Source: Sphaerochaeta sp. (GTDB lineage: Bacteria > Spirochaetota > Spirochaetia > Sphaerochaetales > Sphaerochaetaceae). Taken from it: a DNA stretch of 64,000 nt. Below, one piece after another: positions 9,143-19,163 of the stretch; within the stretch, counting starts at the first letter, position 1; the number at the start of each line of letters is the position of its first letter. Made by a program: the position numbers and the translations under genes. The notes beneath the pieces were generated by a model, which saw nothing but the letters and a program-made list of their open reading frames with translations, was not told the DNA's origin and searched no databases. The DNA lies in contig JAGYOG010000008.1 of NCBI GenBank assembly GCA_018399495.1, positions 1 through 64,000 of the forward strand, given 5' to 3'.

Positions 9143-9915
9143 ACCTGTACCTCGTTTTTTGGTCCATACCACTGATTTTTCCTGCACACGGTAAACGAAA
9201 GGTCAGTTGTGGACTGTATCACCTTTTCTAGAATTGCAGGATCATTGTTACATTCAGAGAGATGGATGAAATAGACATGTTCACCCTTGAAGCCACTCTC
9301 ACAGAGAAACCGCAAGGCCTGTTCATTGGACAGATGTCCCTGGTACCCGGCTATTCTCCGCTTCAACATTGCAGGGTAAGGACCGGTTCTCAACATCTGT
9401 TCATCATAATTTGCTTCTAAAAAAAGAATTGTAGCATCACCAGCCAGCAACATCTGTTGTTCATTGGTGATGCCCGTATCAGTCAATACCATATAATGGG
9501 TATCCTGATGGGTAATATACCAACCAACAGAACCTCCACTATCGTGGCTTGTTTCAAAACAAAAGAGTGAAAAAGGGCCAACTTCAATAAGCTCTGATGC
9601 ACAGACAGTTTGGAGTCTCCCTTCGGGAATACCCAGCTTTTCCATCAATAGCGGTTGCTCAGCAACCATTGCATCATGAGCGTAGACGGGTATGGGTAGT
9701 CTTCTGGAAAGCACGCCAACGCCACGTGCGTGGTCTGGATGGAGATGGGTAAGAAATACTGCCTTTACAGAAGATAGGGGCACAGAGAAACGTTCGAGAC
9801 GTCTGTTGAGCTCGACAACACTGTAACCCTGATCAATCAAGATAGAGTCTGTACCATCGGTAAAAAGATAACTGTTTCCACTGGACCCGCTGCCCAGAAC
9901 GGCATACCGTATCAT
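9139..9915 (-). CDS. Metallo-beta-lactamase fold hydrolase, YycJ/WalJ-like
   Basis: This 258-residue protein carries the metal motif THLHPDHA at residues 56-63, preceded by the typical opening YAVLGSGSSGNSYLF of the YycJ/WalJ branch. Further metal ligands are likely in the TSHDS and LTDTG segments. Such proteins are probably nucleic-acid or phosphodiester hydrolases; the exact substrate is not known. The start at 9915 overlaps the upstream stop as TGATG. A slightly earlier ATG at 9930 in the same frame is possible. The 3' end overlaps the next ligase gene as ATGA, so translation is coupled on both sides. Confidence 0.85.
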   Translation of the reverse strand: MIRYAVLGSGSSGNSYLFTDGTDSILIDQGYSVVELNRRLERFSVPLSSVKAVFLTHLHPDHARGVGVLSRRLPIPVYAHDAMVAEQPLLMEKLGIPEGRLQTVCASELIEVGPFSLFCFETSHDSGGSVGWYITHQDTHYMVLTDTGITNEQQMLLAGDATILFLEANYDEQMLRTGPYPAMLKRRIAGYQGHLSNEQALRFLCESGFKGEHVYFIHLSECNNDPAILEKVIQSTTDLSFTVCRKNQWYGPKNEVQV

Positions 9916-10250
9916 CAAAGCGTTCCCCATGCATTCAGTACTGAAGAATCATAACCAAGATGCACTTTTCCCTTGCATCGAAGCACCGGTGTTTTCAACA
10001 GCTGGGGATGTGCCATCAATTCCTCAGCTGCATCATAGCTTCTCCAGGCATATCCTTCTTTTATAAAGTAGCTACTAGATTCATCCAACAGTTCTTCTGC
10101 GTTATATGCGTTGAAAAGCGAACGCCACTCCCCATCGGAGAGTGTGCGTTGTCCCAGGTCCACAAACTGGAAGGCAATGCTACGTTCTTTGCAACTCCTG
10201 ATTGCCTTTGCTGTTTCTTTACACTTTTTCGTTCCGATAATCTGAATCAT
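9915..10250 (-). CDS. ArsC/Spx-family thioredoxin-fold protein
   Basis: This is a small protein of 111 residues with the ArsC/Spx fold. It opens MIQIIGTKKC with a single cysteine at position 10 followed by KET, the place where ArsC, Spx and YffB carry their redox or substrate cysteine. A downstream segment TPVLRCKGKVHLGY resembles the C-terminal TPV/I strand of the family. The second cysteine of an Spx CXXC pair is absent. It may be a reductase or a regulator that touches RNA polymerase; this cannot be decided. ATG 10250 has GGGGAAGG directly upstream. It ends with TGATG into the hydrolase gene. Confidence 0.8.
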   Translation of the reverse strand: MIQIIGTKKCKETAKAIRSCKERSIAFQFVDLGQRTLSDGEWRSLFNAYNAEELLDESSSYFIKEGYAWRSYDAAEELMAHPQLLKTPVLRCKGKVHLGYDSSVLNAWGTL

Positions 10251-10333
10251 GCCTTCCCCTGTCATCTCATATGCCTTCATAGTATAGCAGACAGGGCAAA
10301 AAGGCAATAAACCAGACAGATTGCCAAAACGTG

Positions 10334-12253
10334 TCAACTCACAAAGAGTTCATTAATCTCACGTTGATAGAGGCGGTTAATCTCAAATCGCTTCAGTTCC
10401 TGTTTTGCACTCAGCTCCTTTCCCACCTCAAAACTCTTCGAGAGGAGACCAAAGCGTGCAATATGCTCAAAGTTCTTGAACCCATGCTTGCTATTGATGA
10501 TATCGCTGATGGTTTGCTCAATAAGGCTTTTGACCTCCTGCATCTGATACATCTTATCTGCAAGATAGGGAATTTCATGCTGTTTGAGGTACTCCTCAAT
10601 CTGCTGCTTGTTCAGCACAATCAAGGCACCTAAATACTTTTTATCTTGTCCCAGAACAATAGCCTGTTCGATGAACTCACTTTCACAGAGTTTTGCTTCA
10701 ATAGGTACTGGCTCAAGATTCTCTCCACCTGCCAAGACAATGGTATCCTTCGCCCTTCCTCTGAGAGCAAACTCTCCACGGTTGGTCCAGAGGCCCAAGT
10801 CTCCGGTGTTGAGCCAACCTTTCTCATCCAATACCAGCCGTGTAAGGTCTGGACGCTTGTAGTATCCCTTCATCACCTGTGGACCACGAACCATGACCAC
10901 ACCCTTCTCTCCAGGTTTGGCTTCCTGTCCATGTTCAGTGACAATGCGAACTTCAGTTCCTTCCAAAGGGCTTACCGTACGCTTTATTCCATGAATCAAG
11001 GGGCGTACTGCTATAACAGGAGCACTCTCGGTCAAGCCATATCCATCAAGCAACTTTACCCCTATTGAAGCAAAGAAGATATCTACACCTGCACTGAGCG
11101 AACCGCCACCACTGACACCGGCGATGAAATTCTTGCCCAATTTCTGTTTAACTTTGGAGAATACCAAATGGTCTCCAGCCTTATAGAGTGGATAGAGCAA
11201 CACCATCGGAAGCAGTCCTACGGTTGTATCGAGGAAACGGCTACGCTTCTTGAACGTAGCAACCTCACCCAGCACAAGATCCCTGCTCCTGCTGTACATG
11301 CTTGCAACCTTGATAAAGAAGGAGAACAGTCCTTTCGCCACAGGACTTTTGTTCTTCATGCTGGCAAATACTCCGCCCTTTACAGCTTCCCAGATACGGG
11401 GAACCGAGCCCATCCAATGGGGATTCACTACTGCCAAGTCAGCAAGCAGGATTGAACCCAGCGGCTTGGAGTAAGCGATCGTTGAGGCGTTACCGATAAT
11501 GACATACTGCAGGATGCGTTCGAAGGAGTGCCAGACAGGAAGAACACTGAGCCAACGTTGGCCAGGGGCAAACTTCTCTATCAACTTGGGAACTGCTTCC
11601 AACTGGTAGGCAAAGTTACTGTGGGTGAGCATGACTCCCTTTGGGTCTCCGGTGGTACCACTGGTAAAGATAATCGTAGCAATCTCCTCGCTGTCACCTT
11701 TCTTACGTTCGCTTTCTACCTGTTGTGCAATTGCTTGGTTATCGAGCAGTGCCCTGCCCTCATCCACGAGGTCCTGATAACACAGGATCTCAATCTCGGT
11801 AGTGGCAGCAGCCTCATCGCGTTGCAGATGGGTAAACGCACGATCCATGACAATCAGATGCTGTAACTTGGGTAGGTTCACAGAAATATTAAGAATCTTA
11901 CGTAACTGGACAGCGTTCTCCACGAAACAGAACGAAGCTTCTGTCACTGAAAGAATGAAGCTTACCTCGTACGGCATCGCGTCCCGTCCACGGGGAACAT
12001 CGGCAGCCCCCAGACTGAGGATAGCCAGGTCAGTGGCAAGCCACTCACGACGGTTGTCACTGATCAGTCCAACCAAGTCTCCGCGTCTGACCCCATGTTT
12101 CATTAGGCTGGCAGTAAGACTGTTCACCTCGCTATACAAATCCGAGTAAAAGATCGACTGGAATACGCCGCTCTTGTCCTTGCTCATCTGGACAGTGTAA
12201 GCGGGATACTGGTTTACGACCTCTGCAAATATCTGGGGTATAGTTTTATACAT
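10334..12253 (-). CDS. Long-chain acyl-CoA synthetase (second of three)
   Basis: This 639-residue ANL enzyme resembles the long-chain fatty acid-CoA ligases of the FAA1/FadD15 type. The adenylate loop TSGTTGDPKG lies at 197-206. GYGLTESAP, the hinge WLNTGDLGLW and the motif GRAKDTIVLAGGENLEP are present, and the gap between loop and GYGLTE is longer than in short-chain enzymes. It should activate free fatty acids with ATP and CoA, probably at the membrane. It is the first gene of the minus-strand run and has a near-consensus promoter and a GGAGG ribosome binding site. The substrate is inferred from length and motif spacing only. Confidence 0.9.
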   Translation of the reverse strand: MYKTIPQIFAEVVNQYPAYTVQMSKDKSGVFQSIFYSDLYSEVNSLTASLMKHGVRRGDLVGLISDNRREWLATDLAILSLGAADVPRGRDAMPYEVSFILSVTEASFCFVENAVQLRKILNISVNLPKLQHLIVMDRAFTHLQRDEAAATTEIEILCYQDLVDEGRALLDNQAIAQQVESERKKGDSEEIATIIFTSGTTGDPKGVMLTHSNFAYQLEAVPKLIEKFAPGQRWLSVLPVWHSFERILQYVIIGNASTIAYSKPLGSILLADLAVVNPHWMGSVPRIWEAVKGGVFASMKNKSPVAKGLFSFFIKVASMYSRSRDLVLGEVATFKKRSRFLDTTVGLLPMVLLYPLYKAGDHLVFSKVKQKLGKNFIAGVSGGGSLSAGVDIFFASIGVKLLDGYGLTESAPVIAVRPLIHGIKRTVSPLEGTEVRIVTEHGQEAKPGEKGVVMVRGPQVMKGYYKRPDLTRLVLDEKGWLNTGDLGLWTNRGEFALRGRAKDTIVLAGGENLEPVPIEAKLCESEFIEQAIVLGQDKKYLGALIVLNKQQIEEYLKQHEIPYLADKMYQMQEVKSLIEQTISDIINSKHGFKNFEHIARFGLLSKSFEVGKELSAKQELKRFEINRLYQREINELFVS

Positions 12254-12279
12254 AACATCCTCCGTGTACGGTATTATCT

Positions 12280-12310
12280 ATTATATATACACATTTTCTT
12301 TATTTGTCAA
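12280..12310 (-). promoter_or_regulatory. Promoter of the acyl-CoA synthetase run
   Basis: On the minus strand TTGACA (12310-12305) is followed by TATATA after 17 bases and by TATAAT after 19, within an AT-rich stretch. The start codon lies about 30 bases downstream, after a GGAGG. It is one of the best promoter matches in the window and probably serves the genes down to 4119. Confidence 0.8.
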
Positions 12311-12410
12311 TCTGTCAGAATAAACAAAAACGACACCTTTTTTCTTATATGCCTTACACCTAGGGGAATTCACTCCATCAGTGCATATTCCATGAAAAAT
12401 ATCATGATTA

Positions 12411-12440
12411 TTGACTCTTTATAGGGAAACAAATCATAAT
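12411..12440 (+). promoter_or_regulatory. Promoter of asnS
   Basis: TTGACT (12411-12416) and CATAAT (12435-12440) are 18 bases apart, with the asnS ATG 30 bases further on and AAGGAGAG between them. The leader would be short, leaving no room for a T-box. Confidence 0.65.
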
Positions 12441-12469
12441 GGCCCAATATGATAAGGAGAGACTTTCCC

Positions 12470-13858
12470 ATGAAAGAACGAATTTCTACATTGCTCAAGA
12501 GAGAACCACAGGCTGAAATTGTTGTGGCAGAAGGCTGGGTAAGGACCAAGCGAGACAGTAAGAATGTATGCTTCCTTGAGGTCAATGATGGTTCGTGTCT
12601 GAAGGGACTGCAGGTTGTCATTGATAAGGAACAGCTTTCAGACAGTTCCATTCTCAACGATATCACGACCGGTTGTTCAGTCCTCTGCAAGGGACCCATC
12701 GTCGCAAGCGCTGGGGGAAACCAAGCAGTAGAGATGGCCTCCACCGAGGTGCAGGTTGTAGGACCCTGTCCAGTGGACACCTATCCTCTCCAGAAAAAAC
12801 GCCATACCATCGAGTATCTCCGTGAAATTGCTCACCTAAGAGCAAGGACCAACCTCTTTGGTGCAGTTGCACGTGTGAGAAACACCCTGAGTTACGCTGT
12901 ACACACGTTTTTCCAGGAACACGGGTTTTCCTATGTAAACACCCCGATCATCAGTGCAAGCGATTGTGAGGGTGCCGGTGAACAGTTCCTGGTAACCACC
13001 TTGGATCTGAACAACATCCCCCGCAGCGAAGAAGGACAGATCGACTACTCGAAGGACTTCTTTGGCCGTGAAGCCTACCTTACCGTAAGTGGCCAGCTGG
13101 AGGGCGAGACCTATGCAATGGCATTGAAAAACATCTACACCTTCGGGCCCACCTTCAGAGCAGAGAACTCCAACACCAAGCGACATCTCTCTGAGTTCTG
13201 GATGGTTGAACCTGAGATGGCCTTCTGCACACTGGAAGGAAATATGGAGCTAGCTGAGGAGTTCCTCAAATACTTGTTCAAAACAGTACTGGAGGAGTGC
13301 ACAGAGGATATGGCTTTCTTCAGCAAGTTTGTACAATCGGGGGTACAGGAAACACTTAAGACCATCGTGGAAACCCCGTTTGCCCACCTAACTTACACTG
13401 AGGCAATCGAGGAACTTTCCAAACATAACGACAAATTTGAATTCCCAGTCTCATGGGGCAGTGACTTGCAAAGTGAACATGAAAAATTTCTTACCGAAGA
13501 GATATGTAAGAGACCGGTGATCGTCACCGACTACCCCAAGGAGATCAAGGCCTTCTACATGAAAGTAAATGAGGATGAAAAAACTGTACGGGGCATGGAC
13601 GTCCTGGTTCCCCGTCTTGGAGAAATCATCGGAGGTAGTGAACGTGAGTCTGACCTAGCCACATTGACCAAACGAATGGAAGAGCTTGATCTTAATCCTG
13701 ATGATTACTGGTGGTATCTTGACCTGAGAAGGTTTGGTACAGTACCCCACGCCGGCTTCGGTCTTGGATTTGAACGCCTGGTACAGTACGTAACAGGGAT
13801 TGCAAACATCCGCGACGTAATTCCGTATCCAAGGGCTCCCAAACTGGCAGACTTCTAA
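12470..13858 (+). CDS. asnS: Asparaginyl-tRNA synthetase
   Basis: This class IIb aminoacyl-tRNA synthetase charges tRNA-Asn. It has 462 residues, with an N-terminal OB fold for the anticodon and a catalytic domain containing FRAENSNTKRHLSEFWMVEPE (motif 2 region) and a C-terminal motif 3, GFGLGFERLVQYVTGIANIR. The latter, with the ending RDVIPYPR, separates AsnRS from AspRS and LysRS. ATG 12470 is chosen over an in-frame ATG at 12449 because AAGGAGAG lies nine bases before it. The gene has its own promoter and terminator and stands alone. Confidence 0.97.
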   Translation: MKERISTLLKREPQAEIVVAEGWVRTKRDSKNVCFLEVNDGSCLKGLQVVIDKEQLSDSSILNDITTGCSVLCKGPIVASAGGNQAVEMASTEVQVVGPCPVDTYPLQKKRHTIEYLREIAHLRARTNLFGAVARVRNTLSYAVHTFFQEHGFSYVNTPIISASDCEGAGEQFLVTTLDLNNIPRSEEGQIDYSKDFFGREAYLTVSGQLEGETYAMALKNIYTFGPTFRAENSNTKRHLSEFWMVEPEMAFCTLEGNMELAEEFLKYLFKTVLEECTEDMAFFSKFVQSGVQETLKTIVETPFAHLTYTEAIEELSKHNDKFEFPVSWGSDLQSEHEKFLTEEICKRPVIVTDYPKEIKAFYMKVNEDEKTVRGMDVLVPRLGEIIGGSERESDLATLTKRMEELDLNPDDYWWYLDLRRFGTVPHAGFGLGFERLVQYVTGIANIRDVIPYPRAPKLADF

Positions 13859-13862
13859 TTTC

Positions 13863-13887
13863 AAGGCGGCTTCAAGCCGCCTTTTTT
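13863..13887 (+). terminator. Rho-independent terminator of asnS
   Basis: The arms AAGGCGGCTT and AAGCCGCCTT form a strong GC-rich hairpin five bases after the asnS stop, followed by six T residues. Confidence 0.92.
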
Positions 13888-13891
13888 AATG

Positions 13892-14449
13892 CTAATGATA
13901 CAGTGAGAACAACGCCCAGACGATCAACTGACTGGTGGTGTGTACCCCACTCTTGAGGAACAGATGTTTCTTGTGGGCAATGACCGTCGACATCTTGATA
14001 CCCAATGCTGAGGCAATCTGACGGGTATCCTGCCCACTTACCATCAACACAAGCACCTGGTTTTCTCTTTTGGTCAGCACAGTAGGATGCTCATCAACTT
14101 CATCACGCGAATGCTTACTGGAAAGGAATTTTCCCAGCATCATCTCAAGCAGAAGTTCGCTGCAGGTTAGGGAAAGCACCATTGTGTTTTGGTCCTCCAA
14201 TAAAGAACACATCATTTTCATAGTCTTCGGACAAAAGATAAGCAGACTCTTCGATTGCAGTCTCCTCTTCATCTGTACAGCTGAGGGAAGATCGGGGCAG
14301 TAACAAATACACTTTTTACTTTCATTTCCTGCCGAGGTTGGCTCAAGGTGGTACGGATGCAGTCTCAGCTGAGGGTAACCGGCTAACCGACTAAGCATTC
14401 GTTCCCGTTCAAACGTGTTACGGTAGAGCAAGATTGTTTCATGGTTCAT
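13892..14449 (-). CDS. LuxR-type helix-turn-helix regulator with an unclassified N-terminus
   Basis: This is a 185-residue protein. Residues about 122-180 form a LuxR/NarL-type DNA-binding domain: LTKRENQVLVLMVSGQDTRQ, then the recognition helix IKMSTVIAHKKHLFLKSG. The first 120 residues have the size of a receiver domain, but I cannot find the acidic pocket and phosphorylated aspartate, so this may be a pseudo-receiver. The AGGAGG stands only two bases before ATG 14449, an unusually short gap, and an in-frame stop upstream rules out an earlier start. The gene follows the YaiI gene by 19 bases. The target is unknown. Confidence 0.75.
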   Translation of the reverse strand: MNHETILLYRNTFERERMLSRLAGYPQLRLHPYHLEPTSAGNESKKCICYCPDLPSAVQMKRRLQSKSLLIFCPKTMKMMCSLLEDQNTMVLSLTCSELLLEMMLGKFLSSKHSRDEVDEHPTVLTKRENQVLVLMVSGQDTRQIASALGIKMSTVIAHKKHLFLKSGVHTTSQLIVWALFSLYH

Positions 14450-14468
14450 GTCCTCCTAAGAGGAAATT

Positions 14469-15014
14469 TCAAAGATTTTGCTTCAGCATACTAGTCAGCA
14501 ATGCATCAAACGAATCACTGAAAGCCTTGGTCTGCTTACCATTCATCCTGGAGTGTTGCTCACTGAAAATCCCGAGTTCCCTGAACTCCGTCATAGCATT
14601 ACGGATGGAGAGTCGCTCTGCCATATTCTCTTCGGTATAGGTGTTCCCCCTATCATCAAGCACAGTAATACCTTTCTCTACCAATCGACCGGCTAGAGGA
14701 ATATCGTGAGTGATGGCGAGGGCCGGCGGTTCAGCATGGTCGACAATCCAGTCATCTGCACTATCATCGCCTTTCTCCACCTGTACCTGGTTGATGGGGC
14801 TCTTTACTTCCCTGAGCGTAATCTGATCATCCAAACCCTGCTTCTTTGCATCACTGCGCAAGGTATTGGTGTGTTGTTGATACGCTTGCTCAACATCCTT
14901 GAGCACACGGTCCGCAACAAAATAGACAGTGAGATTTCGTCGGATAACTGCCTTGAGGATTATCTGTCTCAGGTTTCGCGGACATGAGTCCGCATCTACA
15001 TAGAGGGTGAACAT
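14469..15014 (-). CDS. YaiI/YqxD (DUF188) family protein
   Basis: This 181-residue protein of the YaiI/YqxD family (DUF188) has a PIN-like fold. The acidic opening YVDADSCPRNLR (residues 5-16), the block KGDDSADDWIV and the motif ITHDIPLAGRLVEKG, followed by LDDRGNTYTEENM, are typical of the family. Acidic residues suggest metal-dependent nuclease chemistry, but no function is established for the family. It starts four bases after the stop of the GH2 gene with only a weak binding site, so it may depend on coupling to that gene. Confidence 0.92.
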   Translation of the reverse strand: MFTLYVDADSCPRNLRQIILKAVIRRNLTVYFVADRVLKDVEQAYQQHTNTLRSDAKKQGLDDQITLREVKSPINQVQVEKGDDSADDWIVDHAEPPALAITHDIPLAGRLVEKGITVLDDRGNTYTEENMAERLSIRNAMTEFRELGIFSEQHSRMNGKQTKAFSDSFDALLTSMLKQNL

Positions 15015-15018
15015 GCGC

Positions 15019-17359
15019 CTAGCCTACCGTAAACTGCAGGGTTTTGTCACCCACGGGAGAAGACACCGTCAATTCTGCAACTCCCTTACGCCCGGTAGTA
15101 CGTAGATAGATAACCCCACTGCCGGCGATGGTGTTCATCAGCGAAGGAGTAGCTAGGGAAAGAACCCCGGAAACTGAGACGGAGAGGGGAATGTGAGCAT
15201 ACGGCAACGGTAGCTTTCCCCCTTCTTTTCTCACTTCCACGTGAACTGAAACCATATCGTATGTTGCTTCCTCCACAGTGAGCTGCCTACGGTTAACAAT
15301 GAAATGGAGAGAGGGTTTTCCCCCTTGAGTCAATGTCTCACTGTCAACTACTTCCCCTCCTACCAATCCTTCAAAAACCCAGATACCTCCCTCGCTTCCC
15401 CAGTTGCCGACATATCTGGTAAAGAGGTCCACTGCATCCTGATAGCTAAGATGATGTTTTTTCAGGAATATACCCATCTTAAGGACATCCCCAGCCTTGA
15501 GCGAACCAGCCTGTCTCCCTACTTTTCCCAGGAGACGTGCAAGGGATGGAATCTCACGCTCCTTCAGGTACGGTTCAGCGAGCAACCGGTTGCCGATGAA
15601 ATCCTTTATGACCACCGGAGGATGCGGCAGATGAGGAAAAGCCTTTCTATCGGGTTGAAAGATACCCACCAAGCTGTCATTGTAACGCAGTCTGACCTCC
15701 TCACAGTTGGTTGCAACCACCGCTGGGGGTAGAGCTGCCCCTGGGTAGTCTCCTCCATCCATGGAAGAGAGGACAGAGAGGTGGTAAGGCATCTCCTTCT
15801 GGCTGCGATAGATATGGGCCGCAGCCTTATCAGTGCGGAATATGTCCATCACCCCGTGGTAGCAGATCTGGTCCCCACTCCCGAAATTGGCATGGGTGAA
15901 GTAATCATGCATACACCATCCGATTACCCCACTCAAGCCTTCAGTGGCCAAACCCTGGTCAAGCACCTTCGCATGACGCAGTGCATGCTCTGCTCTCACC
16001 AAGGGAGCGTCGAACGGCTTGCAAGGATACATATGGCCGCAGAATTCGCTTACCAAGTACGGCACATCTTTTGCACAAACCTGGCGCTTCTTCTGCAGTG
16101 CTCTTCCCTTCCCTGCATACGAGAAATCATTATAGGTGTAGACATCTTCCAGAAATTGGCTCTTCTTCAGATTCCGAACCCCTGCAGTGGCACGATTGGG
16201 GTCAATATTTCTTGCAATTCGATTGGTTTCCTGGTAGATCTGCTCATCATCTGGCGATTCATTGATCCGAACTCCCCAGAGAATGATGGAAGGATGATTG
16301 TAATCACGCTCGATCATGCCCTGCACATTCTGTACACATCGCTCCCTCCAGTGCTTTTCCTTCCCGATATGTTGCCAACCTGGTATTTCCTCAAAGACAA
16401 GCAAGCCCAACCGGTCACAAGCATCCAGAAAAGCTGGGTGCTGCGGATAGTGGCTGGTCCTGACCAGATTTACTCCAAGCTCTTTCAATGCTTCTGCATC
16501 CTCCCTCTGCAGGGAAGACGGGGCTGCATACCCCAGGTAGGGATAATCCTGGTGGCGGTTCAACCCTACCAGTGGAATAGCCTTTCCATTAAGAGAAAAA
16601 CCTTCCTTGGTAAACCGTGCGTTTCTACTCCCAAAAGTGAGCACTCTTGTATCATATTGTCCTAGCCTGACTTCCAAGGTGTAGAGGAATGGGTCTTCCA
16701 GTGTCCAGGAACGTAAGGATAATCCCTCCATCATGAGATAAAAAACACCATCTTTGACGGTGGTTGAAGCTTCCGCTAAAACAGTACCGCTTTCCTGCAG
16801 GGAAACAAGTACATCCAAGCCATCGGAGGCTTCAGCCCTACCCTTGAGGAGGAGTGAATCGGTCTCTTGGCTTTCCACACCGAGGAAGGTGAAGTAGCTC
16901 TCTTCTCGAATTCATCAAGCTTGCCTCGCGATAGATACCACAGAAAGAGAGGTAGTCCATGCTCCCGCCGAAGGGCGGGAATGAAGGATCCTCATCCCCA
17001 GAGACCACCACGACAAGGGTGAAGGAAGGTCGGGCTCCCAAGTTCAATGTAAAGGGAAGATAAGCTCCCTCGCAGCTGCCAAGCAACTCTCCATCCACAT
17101 AGAATTCGGCCTTGTTCGCAATACCCTCAAACCTGATCGCCACCTGCTGGGAACCAGTAATATCGAGAGTGAAGTCCCTGCGGTAGGTATATAATCCCCA
17201 GTGAAACTGCTCCTGGTGGTACCCAGGAGGGAACTGCACAGGGGTATGGGGAAGCGAGATCTGATCCCAAGAGGAGTCATCTACCTCACTAAGCAAGAGC
17301 TCCTCACTGAAACCCTGATGAAACAGCCAAAGGTCATTGACCGGATATTCCTGATACAT
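15019..17359 (-). pseudogene. Glycoside hydrolase family 2 (beta-galactosidase-like), frameshifted
   Basis: Two adjoining frames together encode one GH2 enzyme of about 770 residues. The N-terminal part starts at ATG 17359 behind AGGAGAGG and contains the sugar-binding domain, ending CGIYREASLMN. The C-terminal part, in the next frame, begins ESYFTFLGVESQETD and carries the acid/base site WGVRINESPDD and the nucleophile motif YLVSEFCGHMYP. The frames switch around 16898-16916, where one base too many (or two too few) is present. Without the lesion this would be a normal beta-galactosidase or beta-glucuronidase-like enzyme. I see no signal peptide. It is divergent from PFP and followed by the YaiI gene. 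It may be a recent lesion or a sequence error. Confidence 0.85.
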
Positions 17360-17416
17360 TCCTCTCCTCCCCTTCTCTGTATACCAGAGCAAATGCACCT
17401 GGGCAAGCGACGATGC

Positions 17417-17446
17417 TTGAAACTGGGAGCCTTTTTGTTCTATGGT
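17417..17446 (+). promoter_or_regulatory. Promoter of the PFP gene
   Basis: TTGAAA (17417-17422) and TATGGT (17441-17446) are 18 bases apart, about 38 bases before the PFP start codon. This lies in the divergent space shared with the GH2 gene. Confidence 0.55.
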
Positions 17447-17483
17447 TAAGGAATTCAGAGACCAAATTAGAGAGGAGTTCAGC

Positions 17484-19142
17484 ATGGACATTTCCCCTTT
17501 GCAAAAAGTACGTTATGCCTATCAACCCAAGCTACCCGCAATTTTGAGGGAAAGCATCACCAAGGTAGCCCCCCAGAAGGGAGAAGCTACCAGTGCACAA
17601 TCTGATCCAGATCAGATCAAGGCACTCTTTCCCAACACATACGGACTACCAAGAGTTTCGTTCTTATCCGGAGAGAATACCGATATCAGCAAGAAGCGAA
17701 ACGTAGGAGTAATCCTCAGCGGCGGGCAGGCTCCTGGTGGACATAATGTCATCAGTGGAATTTTCGATGCACTAAAGGCAGCCAATACTGAGAACACACT
17801 GTATGGCTTCAAGGGTGGCCCTTCCGGTATCCTGGAAGACTCCTACCGTATCATTGATGAGGACTATCTCGCTGCATTCCGCAATACCGGCGGTTTTGAC
17901 ATTATCGGAAGCGGGAGAACCAAGCTTGAGAGTGAAGAGCAGTTTGAGGTTTGCGCCCAAGTATGCAAGAAGCATGAGATTGGTGCCCTGGTCATCATCG
18001 GTGGAGATGACTCAAACACCAATGCAGCTGTCTTGGCTGAGTATTTCCTTGCGAAGAACCACGGCATTCAGGTCATCGGTTGTCCCAAGACCATCGACGG
18101 AGATCTGAAGAATGAATCCATCGAAATCTCCTTTGGGTTTGATACCGCTACCAAAACCTATAGTGAATTGATCGGCAACATTGAGAGAGATGCCAACAGT
18201 GCAAAGAAATATTGGCACTTCATCAAACTCATGGGCCGTTCTGCAAGTCATATCGCCCTTGAATGTGCGCTTGAGACCCAGCCCAACGTCTGCTTGATCA
18301 GCGAGGAAGTTGAAGCCAAGGAACAGAGCCTGGTCAGCATTGTGGATTATATCGCAAAGGTTGTCGCAAAGCGCGCAGAAGATGGGAATAATTTTGGTGT
18401 AGCTCTCATTCCTGAGGGTTTGATTGAATTCATTCCCGAGATCAAGGTCTTGATCAACCAGATCAACAATCTCCTTGCCAAGGAAGAGAAGGCATTCAAC
18501 AAGATCGTCGACAGCAGTGAGCGTATTACTTTTGTTGCAGAGCGAGTCAGCAAGGAAACCGCTGAGGTATTCACCATTCTCCCTGAGGAGATTCAGAAGC
18601 AGCTCCTGATGGACCGCGACCCACATGGGAACGTACAGGTCTCCAGGATCGAGACAGACAAATTGCTCGCGCAGATGGTGGAAGAGAAGCTTTCAGTCAT
18701 GAAGAAGGAAGGTACCTATACAGGCAAATTCAGTTCCATGACCCACTTCTTTGGCTATGAAGGTCGTTGTGCATTCCCAACCAATTTTGATGCAGATTAT
18801 TGCTACAGCCTTGGATACAATGCATTCATGTTGATCGGCAGCGGTTTCTCTGGATATCTCTCCTCGGTTACCAACCTTTCAAGTCCTGCTACTGAGTGGA
18901 TGGCCGGTGGTATCCCCATCACCATGATGATGAATATGGAAGTACGACATGGGGAGGACAAGCCTGTTATCAAGAAAGCCTTGGTGGAACTTGAAGGCAA
19001 GCCTTTCCAGTACTATGCAGAGCATCGCGATCAGTGGGCCCGTGAGACCTGCTATACCTACCCAGGTGCAGTGCAGTACTTCGGTCCTGCAGAGGTTTGT
19101 GACCTGACTACGGTCACCCTCGCCTTGGAACAGGCTAAGTAA
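17484..19142 (+). CDS. pfp: Diphosphate--fructose-6-phosphate 1-phosphotransferase (long PFP)
   Basis: This enzyme interconverts fructose 6-phosphate and fructose 1,6-bisphosphate using pyrophosphate rather than ATP, at the centre of glycolysis. The 552-residue long form is typical of spirochaetes and of the plant beta subunit. PPi specificity is marked by GGDD in [11 protein letters not shown] (about 171-181) and by the lysine in PKTIDGDL (201-208); the substrate motif [11 protein letters not shown] follows. ATG 17484 has AGAGGAG six bases upstream; earlier in-frame codons lack one. It is monocistronic, with a promoter and a terminator. Using PPi saves ATP, which fits a fermentative life style. 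Confidence 0.96.
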   Translation: MDISPLQKVRYAYQPKLPAILRESITKVAPQKGEATSAQSDPDQIKALFPNTYGLPRVSFLSGENTDISKKRNVGVILSGGQAPGGHNVISGIFDALKAANTENTLYGFKGGPSGILEDSYRIIDEDYLAAFRNTGGFDIIGSGRTKLESEEQFEVCAQVCKKHEIGALVIIGGDDSNTNAAVLAEYFLAKNHGIQVIGCPKTIDGDLKNESIEISFGFDTATKTYSELIGNIERDANSAKKYWHFIKLMGRSASHIALECALETQPNVCLISEEVEAKEQSLVSIVDYIAKVVAKRAEDGNNFGVALIPEGLIEFIPEIKVLINQINNLLAKEEKAFNKIVDSSERITFVAERVSKETAEVFTILPEEIQKQLLMDRDPHGNVQVSRIETDKLLAQMVEEKLSVMKKEGTYTGKFSSMTHFFGYEGRCAFPTNFDADYCYSLGYNAFMLIGSGFSGYLSSVTNLSSPATEWMAGGIPITMMMNMEVRHGEDKPVIKKALVELEGKPFQYYAEHRDQWARETCYTYPGAVQYFGPAEVCDLTTVTLALEQAK

Positions 19143-19163
19143 CTGTTCAGCAGCACAAGTTTC

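Noticed and set aside
12311-12469. T-box or other riboswitch before asnS
   Set aside because: The promoter at 12411-12440 leaves a leader of about 20 bases, too short for a riboswitch.
15781-16665. Open frame of 294 codons opposite the GH2 gene
   Set aside because: The GH2 motifs are clear on the minus strand; this frame has none.
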